Assembly (NCBI RefSeq): GCF_001975825.1
Contig: NZ_MTKN01000029.1
Location: 1-50,651 of the forward strand
From: [Flexibacter] sp. ATCC 35208
GTDB taxonomy: Bacteria > Bacteroidota > Bacteroidia > Chitinophagales > Chitinophagaceae
Reading direction: 5' to 3'
Length of the DNA: 50,651 bases
Program-made: the position numbers and the translations under genes
In this document: in pieces, positions 38,369-48,494 of the stretch
Position numbering within the stretch: the stretch's first letter is position 1
Layout of the letters: each line of letters begins with the position of its first letter
The notes under the pieces: model-generated
Told to the model about the DNA's origin: nothing
The model's database searches: none
The model's input: the letters and a program-made list of their open reading frames with translations, nothing else

Positions 38369-40429
38369 TTAAGCGCCTGCTTCTTTATTTCTTGTAGCGA
38401 TGCGATACAGCACCCATCCCATGAATGCAAATCCTAATACACCGAGTATATAATACCCTTCTTCGCCCAATGCACCAGAGAGTGCATTTTCCATATTCAT
38501 CGCATCCAGTGCACCTGCTGTGCTATTGAAGCCCGCCATAATCGCAATGATCACACCAGCTACCGCACCACCAGCTACCAGGCCGGTTGCAAACAGATTA
38601 CCTTTACCCAGCTCTTCTTCTTCAGCAGAAACCGTCACATTTTTTTTCTTGTTTTTCATATCTACCACACCACGAATAGCGCCACCAATCGCAATTGGTA
38701 AAGTCGTAGATAATGGCAGATAAGCACCTACTGCAAATGACAGTGATTTAATACCACACAGCTCCATTACGATAGAGAGGAATACGCCTACCAGTACAAA
38801 CTGCCAGTCAAGGTTTTTAGAGAGAATACCTTTTGCCAACGTAGCCATCAGTGTACCCTGTGGGGCAGGGAAATAAGTACTGCCAATTGCGTGGTCAGTT
38901 ACGCCATTCGCAATCATTACAGCAGTAGGTTTATCGAGGAATTTCACTGTCAGACCAATTACGATAGATGATACGATCGCACCAATAAACAGTGACAACT
39001 GCTGGTACATAGGAGTAGCACCCACGATATAACCAGACTTCAGATCCTGCGATGTACCACCTGCATTCGCAGCAGCGATACAGATCATACCACCTACTAC
39101 CAGTGCCATTGGCTCATATACTTTACCGCTCCAACCCACAGCAATAAATACCAGGCAGGTACCCATCAGTGTAGCGATAGTCATACCTGAAATAGGGTTG
39201 TTGGAAGAACCAATTAAACCTACTATACGGCTGGATACAGTTACGAAGAATGCACCGAATATTACCACCAGCAAACCTACCAGCAGTTTCTGACCAATAG
39301 ACTGACCTGGTAACTGGGGCAGGAACGCCATCAGGATGATCAGGCCAATGCTACCAAACAATACCAGTTTTACATTCAGGTCTTTTTCTGTACGTGGTAC
39401 AGCCACATTTGCAGCACCTGCACCTTCACCTTTCTTCAGGGAGCCAAGGCTACCTTTGAAAGAAGAAATGATGGTAGGAATGGTTTTGATCAGCGTGATG
39501 AAACCACCTGCTGCTACGGCACCAGCGCCTATCTGACGTACATAGGCAAAGTAGATAGCGGCAGAGTAATCCGTAAAAGTATGTGTAGCAGGATTCCAGT
39601 TACCTTTACCCCCAGGCGTAGCCAGGTTAGCGAGGTAACCCAGTTTTACCAGTTGTGTAGCAATCAGGTCACCAGGCAGTAAACTGGCCAGCAAAGGTAT
39701 CAATACCAACCAGGACAATACACCACCCGCTACCAGTACACCGGCAATGCGGGGGCCAATGATATAACCAACACCCAGGTATTCAGGGGTGATGTCAGCA
39801 CTTATTTTAGCAGAAGGGAAGAATTTGTTGACCTGTTTGGTCATATAGGCAGGTGTTTCCGAAATCACGTGAAATACCTTTTGGAACACGGCATATACTA
39901 CCGCAAAGCCCAGACCATAGAAAGCTGTTTTGGCAAAGTCACCGCCTTTTTCACCGGCTATCAGTACATCGCCACAGGCAGTACCTTCAGGGTAAGGCAG
40001 GGTGTCATGTTCTTTTACAATCAGTGACCGGCGCAGGGGAATCATCATCAATGTACCCAGGATACCACCAAAGATGGCAAGGATGAGGATCGTGATGTAA
40101 TTAAAATACTGATCACCATTGTGGTCAGACAGGAAGAGGAAGCCAGGTAACGTAAATACCACACCCGCAGCAATAGATTCACCTGCTGAACCTGTAGTCT
40201 GAATAATGTTGTTTTCCAGAATCGTGGTCTTAAAAAATCTCCGGCCGAGTGTAATGGCAATCACTGCAATCGGGATAGACGCAGAAACCGTTAAACCCGC
40301 TTTCAGCGCAAGATACACCGTGGCGGCACCGAATATAATACCAAACATGCAGCCCAATAAAATGGACTTGACTGTAAATTCTTTCATCTTCACCTCGGGT
40401 GAGACAAAAGGTTTAAAATTATCTGCCAT
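38369..40429 (-). CDS. OPT family oligopeptide transporter
   Basis: A 686-residue inner-membrane protein with about 14-16 hydrophobic segments, of the OPT family, proton-driven importers of peptides or metal-peptide complexes. The family start FTVKSILLGCMFGIIFGAATVYLALKAGLTVSASIP (in parts, residues 19-54) and ENNIIQTTGSAGESIA (in parts) are clear. It lies downstream of the POT transporter on the same strand, 128 bp away with a terminator between, suggesting separate units for related substrates. Confidence 0.92.
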   Translation of the reverse strand: MADNFKPFVSPEVKMKEFTVKSILLGCMFGIIFGAATVYLALKAGLTVSASIPIAVIAITLGRRFFKTTILENNIIQTTGSAGESIAAGVVFTLPGFLFLSDHNGDQYFNYITILILAIFGGILGTLMMIPLRRSLIVKEHDTLPYPEGTACGDVLIAGEKGGDFAKTAFYGLGFAVVYAVFQKVFHVISETPAYMTKQVNKFFPSAKISADITPEYLGVGYIIGPRIAGVLVAGGVLSWLVLIPLLASLLPGDLIATQLVKLGYLANLATPGGKGNWNPATHTFTDYSAAIYFAYVRQIGAGAVAAGGFITLIKTIPTIISSFKGSLGSLKKGEGAGAANVAVPRTEKDLNVKLVLFGSIGLIILMAFLPQLPGQSIGQKLLVGLLVVIFGAFFVTVSSRIVGLIGSSNNPISGMTIATLMGTCLVFIAVGWSGKVYEPMALVVGGMICIAAANAGGTSQDLKSGYIVGATPMYQQLSLFIGAIVSSIVIGLTVKFLDKPTAVMIANGVTDHAIGSTYFPAPQGTLMATLAKGILSKNLDWQFVLVGVFLSIVMELCGIKSLSFAVGAYLPLSTTLPIAIGGAIRGVVDMKNKKKNVTVSAEEEELGKGNLFATGLVAGGAVAGVIIAIMAGFNSTAGALDAMNMENALSGALGEEGYYILGVLGFAFMGWVLYRIATRNKEAGA

Positions 40430-40503
40430 AGTTGTTGTTGGTGGGTATAGTTAGATTTTGTTTGGGAGGCAATATAAGACATATAGCCCTTTTACCCCTA
40501 AAA

Positions 40504-40536
40504 AAAAATGCTTCTACCGGCCGGCAGAAGCATTTT
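40504..40536 (-). terminator. POT transporter gene terminator
   Basis: AAAATGCTTCT pairs with AGAAGCATTTT with a CCGGCCGG apex, and a T-run follows on the minus strand. It lies 22 bp past the POT gene stop. Confidence 0.85.
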
Positions 40537-40557
40537 AAGCATATTTTTTCGAGGGTA

Positions 40558-42252
40558 TTAATAAGATCCGGTTTTCTCTTTTACGACACCTGCAATCCAC
40601 TTACTGATCATCAGCATGACCACAAATGCAATGGCTGCAGCTACGGTCAGAATCATGAAATATACCTTTTTGTCAGTGAAGTTATCCCAGAAAGTTGCCA
40701 TCATACCAGCCACTTTACCAGCAATGGAGTTCACCAGGTACCAGCCACCCATCATCAGTGCCGTCAGGCGTGGAGGGGATAACTTGGATACCATAGACAA
40801 TCCGATCGGACTTACCAATATTTCACCCACGGTGAAGATGGCATAAGTACCTACCAGGAAGGCCATAGAACTCTTATCCACATACACATTCGTCATAGAT
40901 GCTGCCACGATCATCAGTAAAGACGACAGGCCGGCAATGAAGATACCCATTGCCACTTTCATAGGTGTAGTAGGCTCTTTGCCTCTCTTGGCGAGCCATC
41001 CGAACAATCCGAGGACTAACAATGTGAATAATACGATAAACCCTGGGTTGGCAGATTGGAAGATCTCTGTTGAAATCAGTTGCATTTTGCCGCTGGCAGG
41101 CCATTTGTCCTTTGGCAGGTTCTGGAAGTAAGGATCTGCACCCTGTACGGTAATGGTATTGCCATGACCATCAGTTATTGCACGGAATTGTGCATCGATC
41201 TGGGTGACGGCGTGTGGCTCGGTTGTCACAGTTTGCAGCATACCCATTGGTTTCGCAATCTTTTCGACACCTTCTGACATAGAACGATCAGTATACTGAT
41301 CTGCCCATATTGTCAAACCGGTGCTGTTCTGGTTGTAGATCACCCAGAACACGATCGCTACTGCAAAGAAGGCCAGCAGCGCACCCAGTCCTCGTTTATC
41401 TTCTTTATTCGCAGTAGTATACAGGCGAATGTAGAAAATAACGATAGGTACACAGGCAAACATGAATGCATCGATGGATGGTGTACCAAATAGCGGATGC
41501 CCGAGGAATTTGTACATGAAGTAACCCAGGATAGCAGCGATGAAAGCTGGCAGCAATACCAGTCCGAGGATTTTGCTCATCGGCATATCATCTTTCTGTA
41601 CTGGTTTGCGGATATCTCCTTCAGCAATTACTTTGGATTTGGAGATGAAGATCACCAAACCTACCAGCATACCTACGCCGGCAGCGGTAAAAGCGTGGCC
41701 CCAGCCATAGTGGTTACGTAGGTAAGCAGCCACGAAGTTGCAAATAAAGGCACCGATATTTACACCCATGTAAAAGATGTTGTAGGCAATGTCTTTCTTA
41801 GGTTTAAGGTCTTCTCTGTTGTAGATGTTCCCGAGAATGGTGCCGATGTTCGGTTTGAAGAAGCCATTTCCGATAATGATCAGGGTCAGGGCAGTATACA
41901 TGGCTAATTCCCCGGGGAAGGCCAGTGTAAAATAACCGGCGGCAAGCAGGGCACCCCCTAAAATAACCGCTTTACGATAGCCGAGATACCTGTCGGCCAT
42001 TAACCCCCCTATGAACGGCGAAAGGTAAACCAATGCAATGTACGAACCTACAAGATCAGAAGCGTGGGCAGTATCAAAGCCTTTACCGCCATTAGCGGTT
42101 GGATCAATCAGGTATAGGAAGAAGATCCCGATCATCAGGTAATACCCGAAGCGCTCCCACATCTCAGTAAAAAAAAGAACATAAAGGCCTTTGTGATGGC
42201 CGCCTTTTTGTTTTGGTGTACTTACAGGCTGCTCAACAGCAGATTGAGTCAT
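40558..42252 (-). CDS. POT/PTR family peptide MFS transporter
   Basis: A 564-residue major facilitator protein with 12-14 hydrophobic segments, of the proton-dependent di/tripeptide transporter family. The signature EMWERFGYYLMIG (the ExxERFxYY motif, about residues 30-42) and FKPNIGTILGNIYNRED are diagnostic. A polar extracytoplasmic insertion of about 100 residues (about 310-400, with ITDGHGNTITVQGADP) separates helices in the C-half, as in other Bacteroidota POT proteins. The substrate is probably small peptides, alongside the OPT gene downstream. Confidence 0.93.
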   Translation of the reverse strand: MTQSAVEQPVSTPKQKGGHHKGLYVLFFTEMWERFGYYLMIGIFFLYLIDPTANGGKGFDTAHASDLVGSYIALVYLSPFIGGLMADRYLGYRKAVILGGALLAAGYFTLAFPGELAMYTALTLIIIGNGFFKPNIGTILGNIYNREDLKPKKDIAYNIFYMGVNIGAFICNFVAAYLRNHYGWGHAFTAAGVGMLVGLVIFISKSKVIAEGDIRKPVQKDDMPMSKILGLVLLPAFIAAILGYFMYKFLGHPLFGTPSIDAFMFACVPIVIFYIRLYTTANKEDKRGLGALLAFFAVAIVFWVIYNQNSTGLTIWADQYTDRSMSEGVEKIAKPMGMLQTVTTEPHAVTQIDAQFRAITDGHGNTITVQGADPYFQNLPKDKWPASGKMQLISTEIFQSANPGFIVLFTLLVLGLFGWLAKRGKEPTTPMKVAMGIFIAGLSSLLMIVAASMTNVYVDKSSMAFLVGTYAIFTVGEILVSPIGLSMVSKLSPPRLTALMMGGWYLVNSIAGKVAGMMATFWDNFTDKKVYFMILTVAAAIAFVVMLMISKWIAGVVKEKTGSY

Positions 42253-42426
42253 AATTGGTTAGTTTTGTTGATAAGATAGTCCTATGAATGTGGCAAGATA
42301 AATAAATTAGGCTTTTTGTAGAGAAAAATGGTGCTTTTGGTTAAATTTTGGCCTTTCTTTGCAAAAAATTTGGAAGAACGGGGCTGAAATGGCTGAATTC
42401 GCTCAAATTACACACTGATATACAAT

Positions 42427-43704
42427 ATGAAGATTTTACTATTAGGAAGTGGTGGCCGGGAACACGCCCTGGCCTGGAAAATGACTCAGAGCACTTTATG
42501 TGAGCAGTTGTTCATCGCTCCCGGAAATGCGGGTACTGCCCAATATGGGGAGAATGTTGATTTCGCGGTGTCCGACTTCGATAAAATAAAGGCTTTCTGT
42601 CTTAAAAATGCCATTACCCTGGTAGTACCTGGTTCTGAAGAACCACTGGTAAAAGGGATCTACGATTTCTTCCAGCAGGACGAAGCTTTGAAACACATCC
42701 CAGTGATGGGACCTTCTGCATATGCCGCTCAACTGGAGGGCAGTAAGGCATTTGCAAAGCAGTTCATGAGCCGTCACAATATTCCAACTGCCGCCTACAG
42801 GGAGTTTGACGAGAGTACCTACGAAGAGGGGGTCGCCTATCTGCGTCAGCATGCCACCCCAATTGTACTCAAGGCCGATGGGTTGGCTGCCGGTAAGGGG
42901 GTGGTGATCCTCGAAGATCGCGAAGCTGCGGTGACTGAATTCACCCAGATGATCCGTGAGGCGAAGTTTGGTGATGCCAGCAAAAAAGTTGTTGTAGAAC
43001 AATTCCTTTCTGGCATAGAATTATCTGTATTTGTGCTGACGGATGGAAAAAGCTATCAGCTGCTGCCTTCCGCAAAAGATTATAAACGTATTGGAGAAGG
43101 CGATACCGGCCTGAATACTGGTGGTATGGGTGCTGTTTCTCCTGTTCCATTTGCTGACAAAGCATTTATGGACCAGGTGGTAGAACAGGTGATCCAACCT
43201 ACGGTAGACGGGTTAGCCAAAGAGAACATTGTCTACAACGGCTTTATTTTCTTTGGGTTAATCAAAGTAGATGGAGCGCCATTTGTGATAGAATACAACT
43301 GTCGCATGGGTGATCCTGAAACGGAGGTGGTAATGCCTCGCCTGCAAAATGACCTGCTGGAGCTGTTTCAGTCAGTGATAGACGGTAAGCTGTCTGCACA
43401 AAAAATTTATGAGGATAGCCGTGTGGCGACCACAGTAATGCTGGTAGCCGGAGGGTATCCGGAAGCGTATGAGAAGGGTAAGGTCATTACCAACATTCCT
43501 GCCCCAACGCAGGATCAGCTGGTATTCCAGGCAGGTACAAGGGCTTCTGGCGGTGAGATCCTCACCAATGGCGGTCGTGTACTTACCATCACTTCACTGG
43601 CTTCTGATCTGGGTATTGCGTTGTCGCATAGCCGGCAAACAGCAGAATCTATTGATTTTGAAGGCAAATATTACAGGAGGGATATTGGATTCGAGTTCGT
43701 GTAA
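42427..43704 (+). CDS. purD: phosphoribosylamine--glycine ligase
   Basis: PurD makes glycinamide ribonucleotide from phosphoribosylamine, glycine and ATP, in purine synthesis. The 425-residue protein has the N-domain LLLGSGGREHALAWKM, the ATP-grasp core with LKADGLAAGKGVVI, GGMGAVSPVP, and YNCRMGDPETE in the active site, then the C-domain with RVATTVMLVAGGYP. Everything looks intact. It starts at the ATG at 42427, divergent from the POT gene. Confidence 0.97.
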   Translation: MKILLLGSGGREHALAWKMTQSTLCEQLFIAPGNAGTAQYGENVDFAVSDFDKIKAFCLKNAITLVVPGSEEPLVKGIYDFFQQDEALKHIPVMGPSAYAAQLEGSKAFAKQFMSRHNIPTAAYREFDESTYEEGVAYLRQHATPIVLKADGLAAGKGVVILEDREAAVTEFTQMIREAKFGDASKKVVVEQFLSGIELSVFVLTDGKSYQLLPSAKDYKRIGEGDTGLNTGGMGAVSPVPFADKAFMDQVVEQVIQPTVDGLAKENIVYNGFIFFGLIKVDGAPFVIEYNCRMGDPETEVVMPRLQNDLLELFQSVIDGKLSAQKIYEDSRVATTVMLVAGGYPEAYEKGKVITNIPAPTQDQLVFQAGTRASGGEILTNGGRVLTITSLASDLGIALSHSRQTAESIDFEGKYYRRDIGFEFV

Positions 43705-44000
43705 GCCCAGCAAGGGTTGGCCTGTGGCTATGCAGGCACCACTACTGTCGCATAACTCATTCATTAATAGAGAGCAATACCATTTCATAAACGATCATTC
43801 GTTTAAGCGTTTTCGAGAGTCATACTTACCGGCTAACAGGTTGTTTTTAACTGTTGCAACTACTAACCGGCTCATCAAATACAATAAATAACATTTTTTA
43901 ATATTTAGTTGTATTATTGAGAAAACATACAATTTTAAGATTGTATATTCGTTGGAATTATTCATTTTTGCACACAATAATATTTTGACCATATTAAGCA
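43705..44000. other. gap between purD and mreB with inverted repeats
   Basis: No gene is seen. ATACAAT at 43927-43933 and ATTGTAT at 43940-43946 form a perfect 7-6-7 inverted repeat about 55 bp before mreB. AATACAA (43878-43884) and TTGTATT (43910-43916) form another pair. The T-rich AATATTTTG at 43979-43987 is a loose match to the -7 box. These may be control sites of the rod-shape cluster. Confidence 0.35.
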
Positions 44001-45023
44001 ATGGGGTTCTTTAATTTTTTAACACAGGAAATAGCGATTGACTTAGGTACAGCTAATACGCTGATCATTCACAATGACCAGGTGGTAGTGGATGAACCTT
44101 CCATTGTTGCTATAGAGCGCGCTAGCGGGAAAATTGTGGCTGTTGGTAAGAAAGCCATGATGATGCACGAGAAGACACATGAGTACCTGCGCACCATTCG
44201 TCCCCTGAAAGATGGTGTAATCGCGGACTTCAATGCAGCAGAAGGTATGCTTCGTGAAATGATCAAACTGGTGTATCCAAAGAAGCCTTTGTTCTCTCCC
44301 AGCTGGCGTATGGTAATTTGCATTCCATCCAGCATCACAGAAGTAGAAAAACGCGCCGTACGCGACTCTGCCGAGCAGGCGGGCGCTAAGGAAGTGTTCC
44401 TGATACATGAACCGATGGCCGCTGCGCTGGGTATCGGTATTGACGTAGAAGAGCCGGTAGGTAACATGATCATCGATATCGGAGGTGGTACCACCGGTAT
44501 TAGCGTGATTGCCCTCGCTGGTATTGTGTGCGACCAGAGTATCCGTATCGCCGGTGACGAGTTCACTGCCGATATCATGGAAGCCCTGCGCCGCTATCAT
44601 AGCCTGCTGATTGGTGAAAGAACTGCTGAGCAGATCAAGATCCAGATCGGTTCTGCACTGAAAGAACTGGACAACCCACCAGATGATGTAGCAGTAAATG
44701 GACGTGACCTCGTAACCGGTATTCCTAAACAGATCATGGTATCTTACCAGGAAGTAGCCGAAGCGTTGGACAAATCCATTTTCAAGATCGAAGAAGCCAT
44801 CCTGAAAGCATTGGAAACAACTCCTCCCGAACTGGCTGCAGATATCTACCGCAGAGGATTATACCTGACCGGTGGTGGTGCATTGTTACGCGGCCTCGAC
44901 AAACGCCTGACCCAGAAGATCAAATTGCCCGTTCACGTGGCAGACGATCCACTGCGCGCCGTGGTAAGAGGTACCGGTATCGCACTGAAACACGTAGGTA
45001 AGTATCCGTTCCTAATGCAATAA
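44001..45023 (+). CDS. mreB: rod shape-determining protein MreB
   Basis: MreB is the actin-like filament that guides side-wall synthesis. The 340-residue protein shows phosphate 1 DLGTANTLI, IGGGTTGISVIAL, phosphate 2, and the C-terminal TGGGALLRGLDKRL, with normal length. It is followed by mreC after a 58-bp gap with a hairpin, and heads the elongasome operon with mreC, mreD, mrdA and rodA. Confidence 0.97.
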   Translation: MGFFNFLTQEIAIDLGTANTLIIHNDQVVVDEPSIVAIERASGKIVAVGKKAMMMHEKTHEYLRTIRPLKDGVIADFNAAEGMLREMIKLVYPKKPLFSPSWRMVICIPSSITEVEKRAVRDSAEQAGAKEVFLIHEPMAAALGIGIDVEEPVGNMIIDIGGGTTGISVIALAGIVCDQSIRIAGDEFTADIMEALRRYHSLLIGERTAEQIKIQIGSALKELDNPPDDVAVNGRDLVTGIPKQIMVSYQEVAEALDKSIFKIEEAILKALETTPPELAADIYRRGLYLTGGGALLRGLDKRLTQKIKLPVHVADDPLRAVVRGTGIALKHVGKYPFLMQ

Positions 45024-45032
45024 TACAGAGAG

Positions 45033-45067
45033 GCCTGCAGGGCTATCGGCTTTGCAGGCTTCTTTAT
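45033..45067 (+). terminator. partial terminator or processing hairpin between mreB and mreC
   Basis: GCCTGCAGGGC, loop TATCG, GCTTTGCAGGC (11 bp with two G-U pairs), then TTCTTTAT. The weak T-tract suggests partial termination, leaving more mreB message than mreC message. Confidence 0.5.
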
Positions 45068-45081
45068 AGAAATAAAATCCT

Positions 45082-45972
45082 GTGCGTAATCTCATCATTT
45101 TCTTAAGGCGCTACTTTAATTTTTTTCTGTTCTTGCTGCTGGAAGTGATCTGTTTAGTGCTGGTCTTCCAGAACAACGATTTTCAGAAAACAGCTTACCT
45201 CAATTCCGCCAATAACATTAGCGCCAGGTTATACGAACGTTACAACAACGTAGAATACTACTTTCACCTGAAAGCGACAAATGACAGTCTGGTAAAAGAG
45301 AATGCCCGTCTGCACAATATGCTGCGCACAAGTTTTGACACTGTTATCCTCGACAATATTGTAAAATCTGATACCATTCGTCAGTATAGTACCGATACCA
45401 CCCGCAAAGTGATCAGTACCGCTGTACGCCGCTACCTGTACAAAGCTGCCAAGGTAGTCAACAACTCCGTAAATAGTCCTATCAACTATATCACCATTCA
45501 CCGTGGCAGTGCCGATGGCATCCGTCCTAATATGGGCGTAGTTGGCCCAAGCGGTGTAGTAGGTATCGTACGCAGTGTGAATGAACACTATGCTGTCATC
45601 ATCTCCCTGCTCTCCAAAGGTCGTAACTTCGGTACCAGTGCCCGCCTGAGCCACAGTAAGGAAATGGGTATGGTACGCTGGCATGGCAGCGAAGCCGGTT
45701 ATGCCACCATGGAAGACGTGCCTAAAGGTGTACACCTCGTAAAAGGTGATACCGTAGTCACCAGCGGTTACTCCGCCTTCTTCCCTGAAAATATACCGAT
45801 CGGTTATGTAGAATCAACCGAAGAGGTAGACAAAGCCAGCACTTCTGTCAATGTTAGAATTCGCCTGGCCACCAACTTTTACAACCTGCAATATGTATAT
45901 GTGATCGACAACCTGCTGCAGGATGAACAAAAATCTTTGGAGGATTCAACTTACAAGCTGATCAAACAATGA
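45082..45972 (+). CDS. mreC: rod shape-determining protein MreC
   Basis: MreC is a bitopic periplasmic scaffold of the elongasome. The 296-residue protein has an N-terminal membrane helix (about 12-31), a coiled-coil segment (about 55-80, LVKENARLHNML) and beta-domains with GVVGPSGVVGIVRSVNEHYA. The start is a GTG at 45082, since no ATG lies near. It overlaps mreD by 4 bp (ATGA). Confidence 0.93.
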   Translation: MRNLIIFLRRYFNFFLFLLLEVICLVLVFQNNDFQKTAYLNSANNISARLYERYNNVEYYFHLKATNDSLVKENARLHNMLRTSFDTVILDNIVKSDTIRQYSTDTTRKVISTAVRRYLYKAAKVVNNSVNSPINYITIHRGSADGIRPNMGVVGPSGVVGIVRSVNEHYAVIISLLSKGRNFGTSARLSHSKEMGMVRWHGSEAGYATMEDVPKGVHLVKGDTVVTSGYSAFFPENIPIGYVESTEEVDKASTSVNVRIRLATNFYNLQYVYVIDNLLQDEQKSLEDSTYKLIKQ

Positions 45973-46478
45973 GCATACTGTTAAGAAATATAATCCGTTT
46001 TGTGCTTTTGCTGTTGCTGCAGGTATTTGTTCTAAACAGAATTTTGCTGCATCAATCGATTAGCTTTAATCTCTACGTGCTTTTCGTACTGCTGTTGCCC
46101 TTTAACCTGCCCCGTCCGGCACTCATGTTGCTGGCATTGCTCATGGGCCTCAGCCTCGATATGTTTATGAATACAATGGGTATGCACGCTGCTGCCTGTG
46201 TATTCATCGGCTACCTACGACCATTTATTATTAATGTCCTTTCTCCACAAGGTGGTTTCGAAACTACGCAGAAGACCCCTTCTATGACAAGTATGGGAGT
46301 GTCCCAGTTTCTGATCTATGCTTCTATTCTGGTATTCCTTCACAATCTGGTCTTCTTCTCACTGGAGGTATTCAATGTTGGCAGCTTTCTGTATCTGCTG
46401 TTAAAGATCATCTTTTCTACCGCTGCGAGCATTTTCCTGATCGTGCTGTATGAGTTGTTGTTCTTTTCGAGGAAGTAA
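45969..46478 (+). CDS. mreD: rod shape-determining protein MreD
   Basis: MreD is a small polytopic inner-membrane partner of MreC. The 169-residue protein has five or six hydrophobic segments and FNLPRPALMLLALLMGLSLDMFMNTMGMHA (in parts), typical of MreD. It overlaps mreC by 4 bp and precedes mrdA by 57 bp. Confidence 0.9.
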   Translation: MSILLRNIIRFVLLLLLQVFVLNRILLHQSISFNLYVLFVLLLPFNLPRPALMLLALLMGLSLDMFMNTMGMHAAACVFIGYLRPFIINVLSPQGGFETTQKTPSMTSMGVSQFLIYASILVFLHNLVFFSLEVFNVGSFLYLLLKIIFSTAASIFLIVLYELLFFSRK

Positions 46479-46535
46479 AATGTATAGTATCTTTATATAG
46501 AAGGATACTTTTATTAATAATGCATCTCCAGGGAA

Positions 46536-48494
46536 ATGTCTGTTTATAACCAACCCAGAAAACGGGTCATACAATTAATTTTCCTTGGCATGATCGTGTT
46601 GATCATAACAAGGCTTTTCTTTTTACAGGTTGTCGAGAAGAAATACTCCAAGCTGGCGGATGCGAATGCGGTACTCCGCAAAGTAGTTTACCCCAGCCGT
46701 GGTATTATCTTCGATCGCAAAGGTCGGAGTATCCTCAGCAATGATGTTATGTACGACCTGGTCGTAACACCTATCAATGTCAAAAATATTGATACGGCTT
46801 ACATGTGCCAGATCCTGAATATTACTAATGAAGAATTCAGAAAACGCATCACTGCCTCCATCCTCAAGAATGGTAGCCGCCGTGTATCTGTTTTTGCTCC
46901 CCTGCTCGCTCCGGATATGTTCGGTAAGCTGCAGGAAAGCATGTATATGTTCCAGCCCGGATTTGAACTGGTGCCCAGACAGATCCGTTCTTATCCTTTT
47001 GCCGCTGCTGCAAATATCTTAGGGTATATTGGTGAAATCTCCCCTCAGATGATGCAACGCCCGCAATACAGCGATTATAACCAGGGTGACTACCTGGGTA
47101 TGACCGGCCTGGAAAGAACTTACGAAGAAGTGCTGATGGGGCAACGTGGTATCCAATACCTGGTAAAGGATAACCTGAACCGTCCACAGGGTCCTTATGA
47201 ACATGGGGAGTTCGATACCGCCGCTATTGCAGGTAAGAACCTCCGCCTCTCTTTAGATGTTGATCTGCAGGTACTCGGTGAGCACCTGATGCGTAATAAA
47301 ATAGGTAGTGTGGTAGCAATCGATCCACAGACAGGTGGTATCCTCTCTATGGTGAGTGCACCTACCTACGACCCGAATCTGCTGACAGGTTCTTTCAGAG
47401 CACGCAACTTTAGCCGTCTCTTTACTGATACGACCAAACCACTCTTTAACCGTGCTATTCAGGCAGGTTATCCACCGGGATCCTCTATGAAACCGCTGAC
47501 AGCCCTGATCGCACTGGATGAAGGTGTAATTACACCAAGTTATGGTTTCCCCTGCTTTGGTGCATATACCTATTGCGGTCGCCCGATTGCCTGTACCCAC
47601 CACAACCCGGGGCACGCAGCGAACCTGCGACTGGCTATTGCCAACTCCTGTAATGCTTACTTTGTACACCTTTACAGGCTGGAAGTGGATGCGCCTAAAT
47701 GGGGTGGTGTAAAAAAAGGACATCAGAAGTGGCATGATTATATCTCCTCCTTCGGTCTCGGTCACAGACTGGGTGTAGATATTCCGAGCGAATCAGGTGG
47801 TAAAGCCATCGATACCACAGGTATGAATAAATTGTATCGTGGTCAGTGGAACTCCTGTTCCGAACTATATGTAGGTATGGGGCAGGGCCAGGTAGTCGCT
47901 ACGCCCATGCAGATGGCGAATGCCATGTGTATCATTGCCAACCATGGTTCTTACTATATACCTCACTTTGTGAGCAGTATAGACAATGACAACACCAATT
48001 TGCTGGCTAAATACAAAGAAAAACACGTGGTAGCACACGTATCAGATACATCTTACCGTTCAGTAATCTATGGTATGGAGGATGTGGTGGAAAAAGGTAC
48101 TGGTATGATTGCCCGTATCGACAACATCATTGTGTGTGGTAAAACAGGTACTGCAGAGAACAATGCTATTGTAAACGGTAAGCTCACCAAACTGAAAAAC
48201 CACTCTGTGTTCGTAGCTTTTGCGCCGAGAGACAATCCTAAAATTGCGATAGCCGTAATCGTGGAAAATGCAGGCTTTGGTTCCACCTATGCTGCACCTA
48301 TCGCCAGCTTAATGATTGAGAAATACCTGAATGATACCATATCAATAAAACGCAAACCACAGATGACGAAAACATTGAACGATGCGACCATCGATCCTGT
48401 GGTAAGAGAGAAATCCAAGCTGGATTCCCTGAACGGAGCTTCGGCTAAAATGACGACAGAACAAATACTTAAACTCTATTTCCCGAATAACTAA
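46536..48494 (+). CDS. mrdA: penicillin-binding protein 2
   Basis: PBP2 is the transpeptidase of the elongasome. The 652-residue protein has an N-terminal membrane helix (about 12-28), a dimerisation domain with PSRGIIFDRKGRSILSN, and the penicillin-binding domain with catalytic Ser316 and Lys319 in SSMK, the SxN motif Ser371-Cys372-Asn373, and KTG at 536-538. All three motifs are intact. It shares one base with rodA (TAATG), so the two are translated together. Confidence 0.95.
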   Translation: MSVYNQPRKRVIQLIFLGMIVLIITRLFFLQVVEKKYSKLADANAVLRKVVYPSRGIIFDRKGRSILSNDVMYDLVVTPINVKNIDTAYMCQILNITNEEFRKRITASILKNGSRRVSVFAPLLAPDMFGKLQESMYMFQPGFELVPRQIRSYPFAAAANILGYIGEISPQMMQRPQYSDYNQGDYLGMTGLERTYEEVLMGQRGIQYLVKDNLNRPQGPYEHGEFDTAAIAGKNLRLSLDVDLQVLGEHLMRNKIGSVVAIDPQTGGILSMVSAPTYDPNLLTGSFRARNFSRLFTDTTKPLFNRAIQAGYPPGSSMKPLTALIALDEGVITPSYGFPCFGAYTYCGRPIACTHHNPGHAANLRLAIANSCNAYFVHLYRLEVDAPKWGGVKKGHQKWHDYISSFGLGHRLGVDIPSESGGKAIDTTGMNKLYRGQWNSCSELYVGMGQGQVVATPMQMANAMCIIANHGSYYIPHFVSSIDNDNTNLLAKYKEKHVVAHVSDTSYRSVIYGMEDVVEKGTGMIARIDNIIVCGKTGTAENNAIVNGKLTKLKNHSVFVAFAPRDNPKIAIAVIVENAGFGSTYAAPIASLMIEKYLNDTISIKRKPQMTKTLNDATIDPVVREKSKLDSLNGASAKMTTEQILKLYFPNN

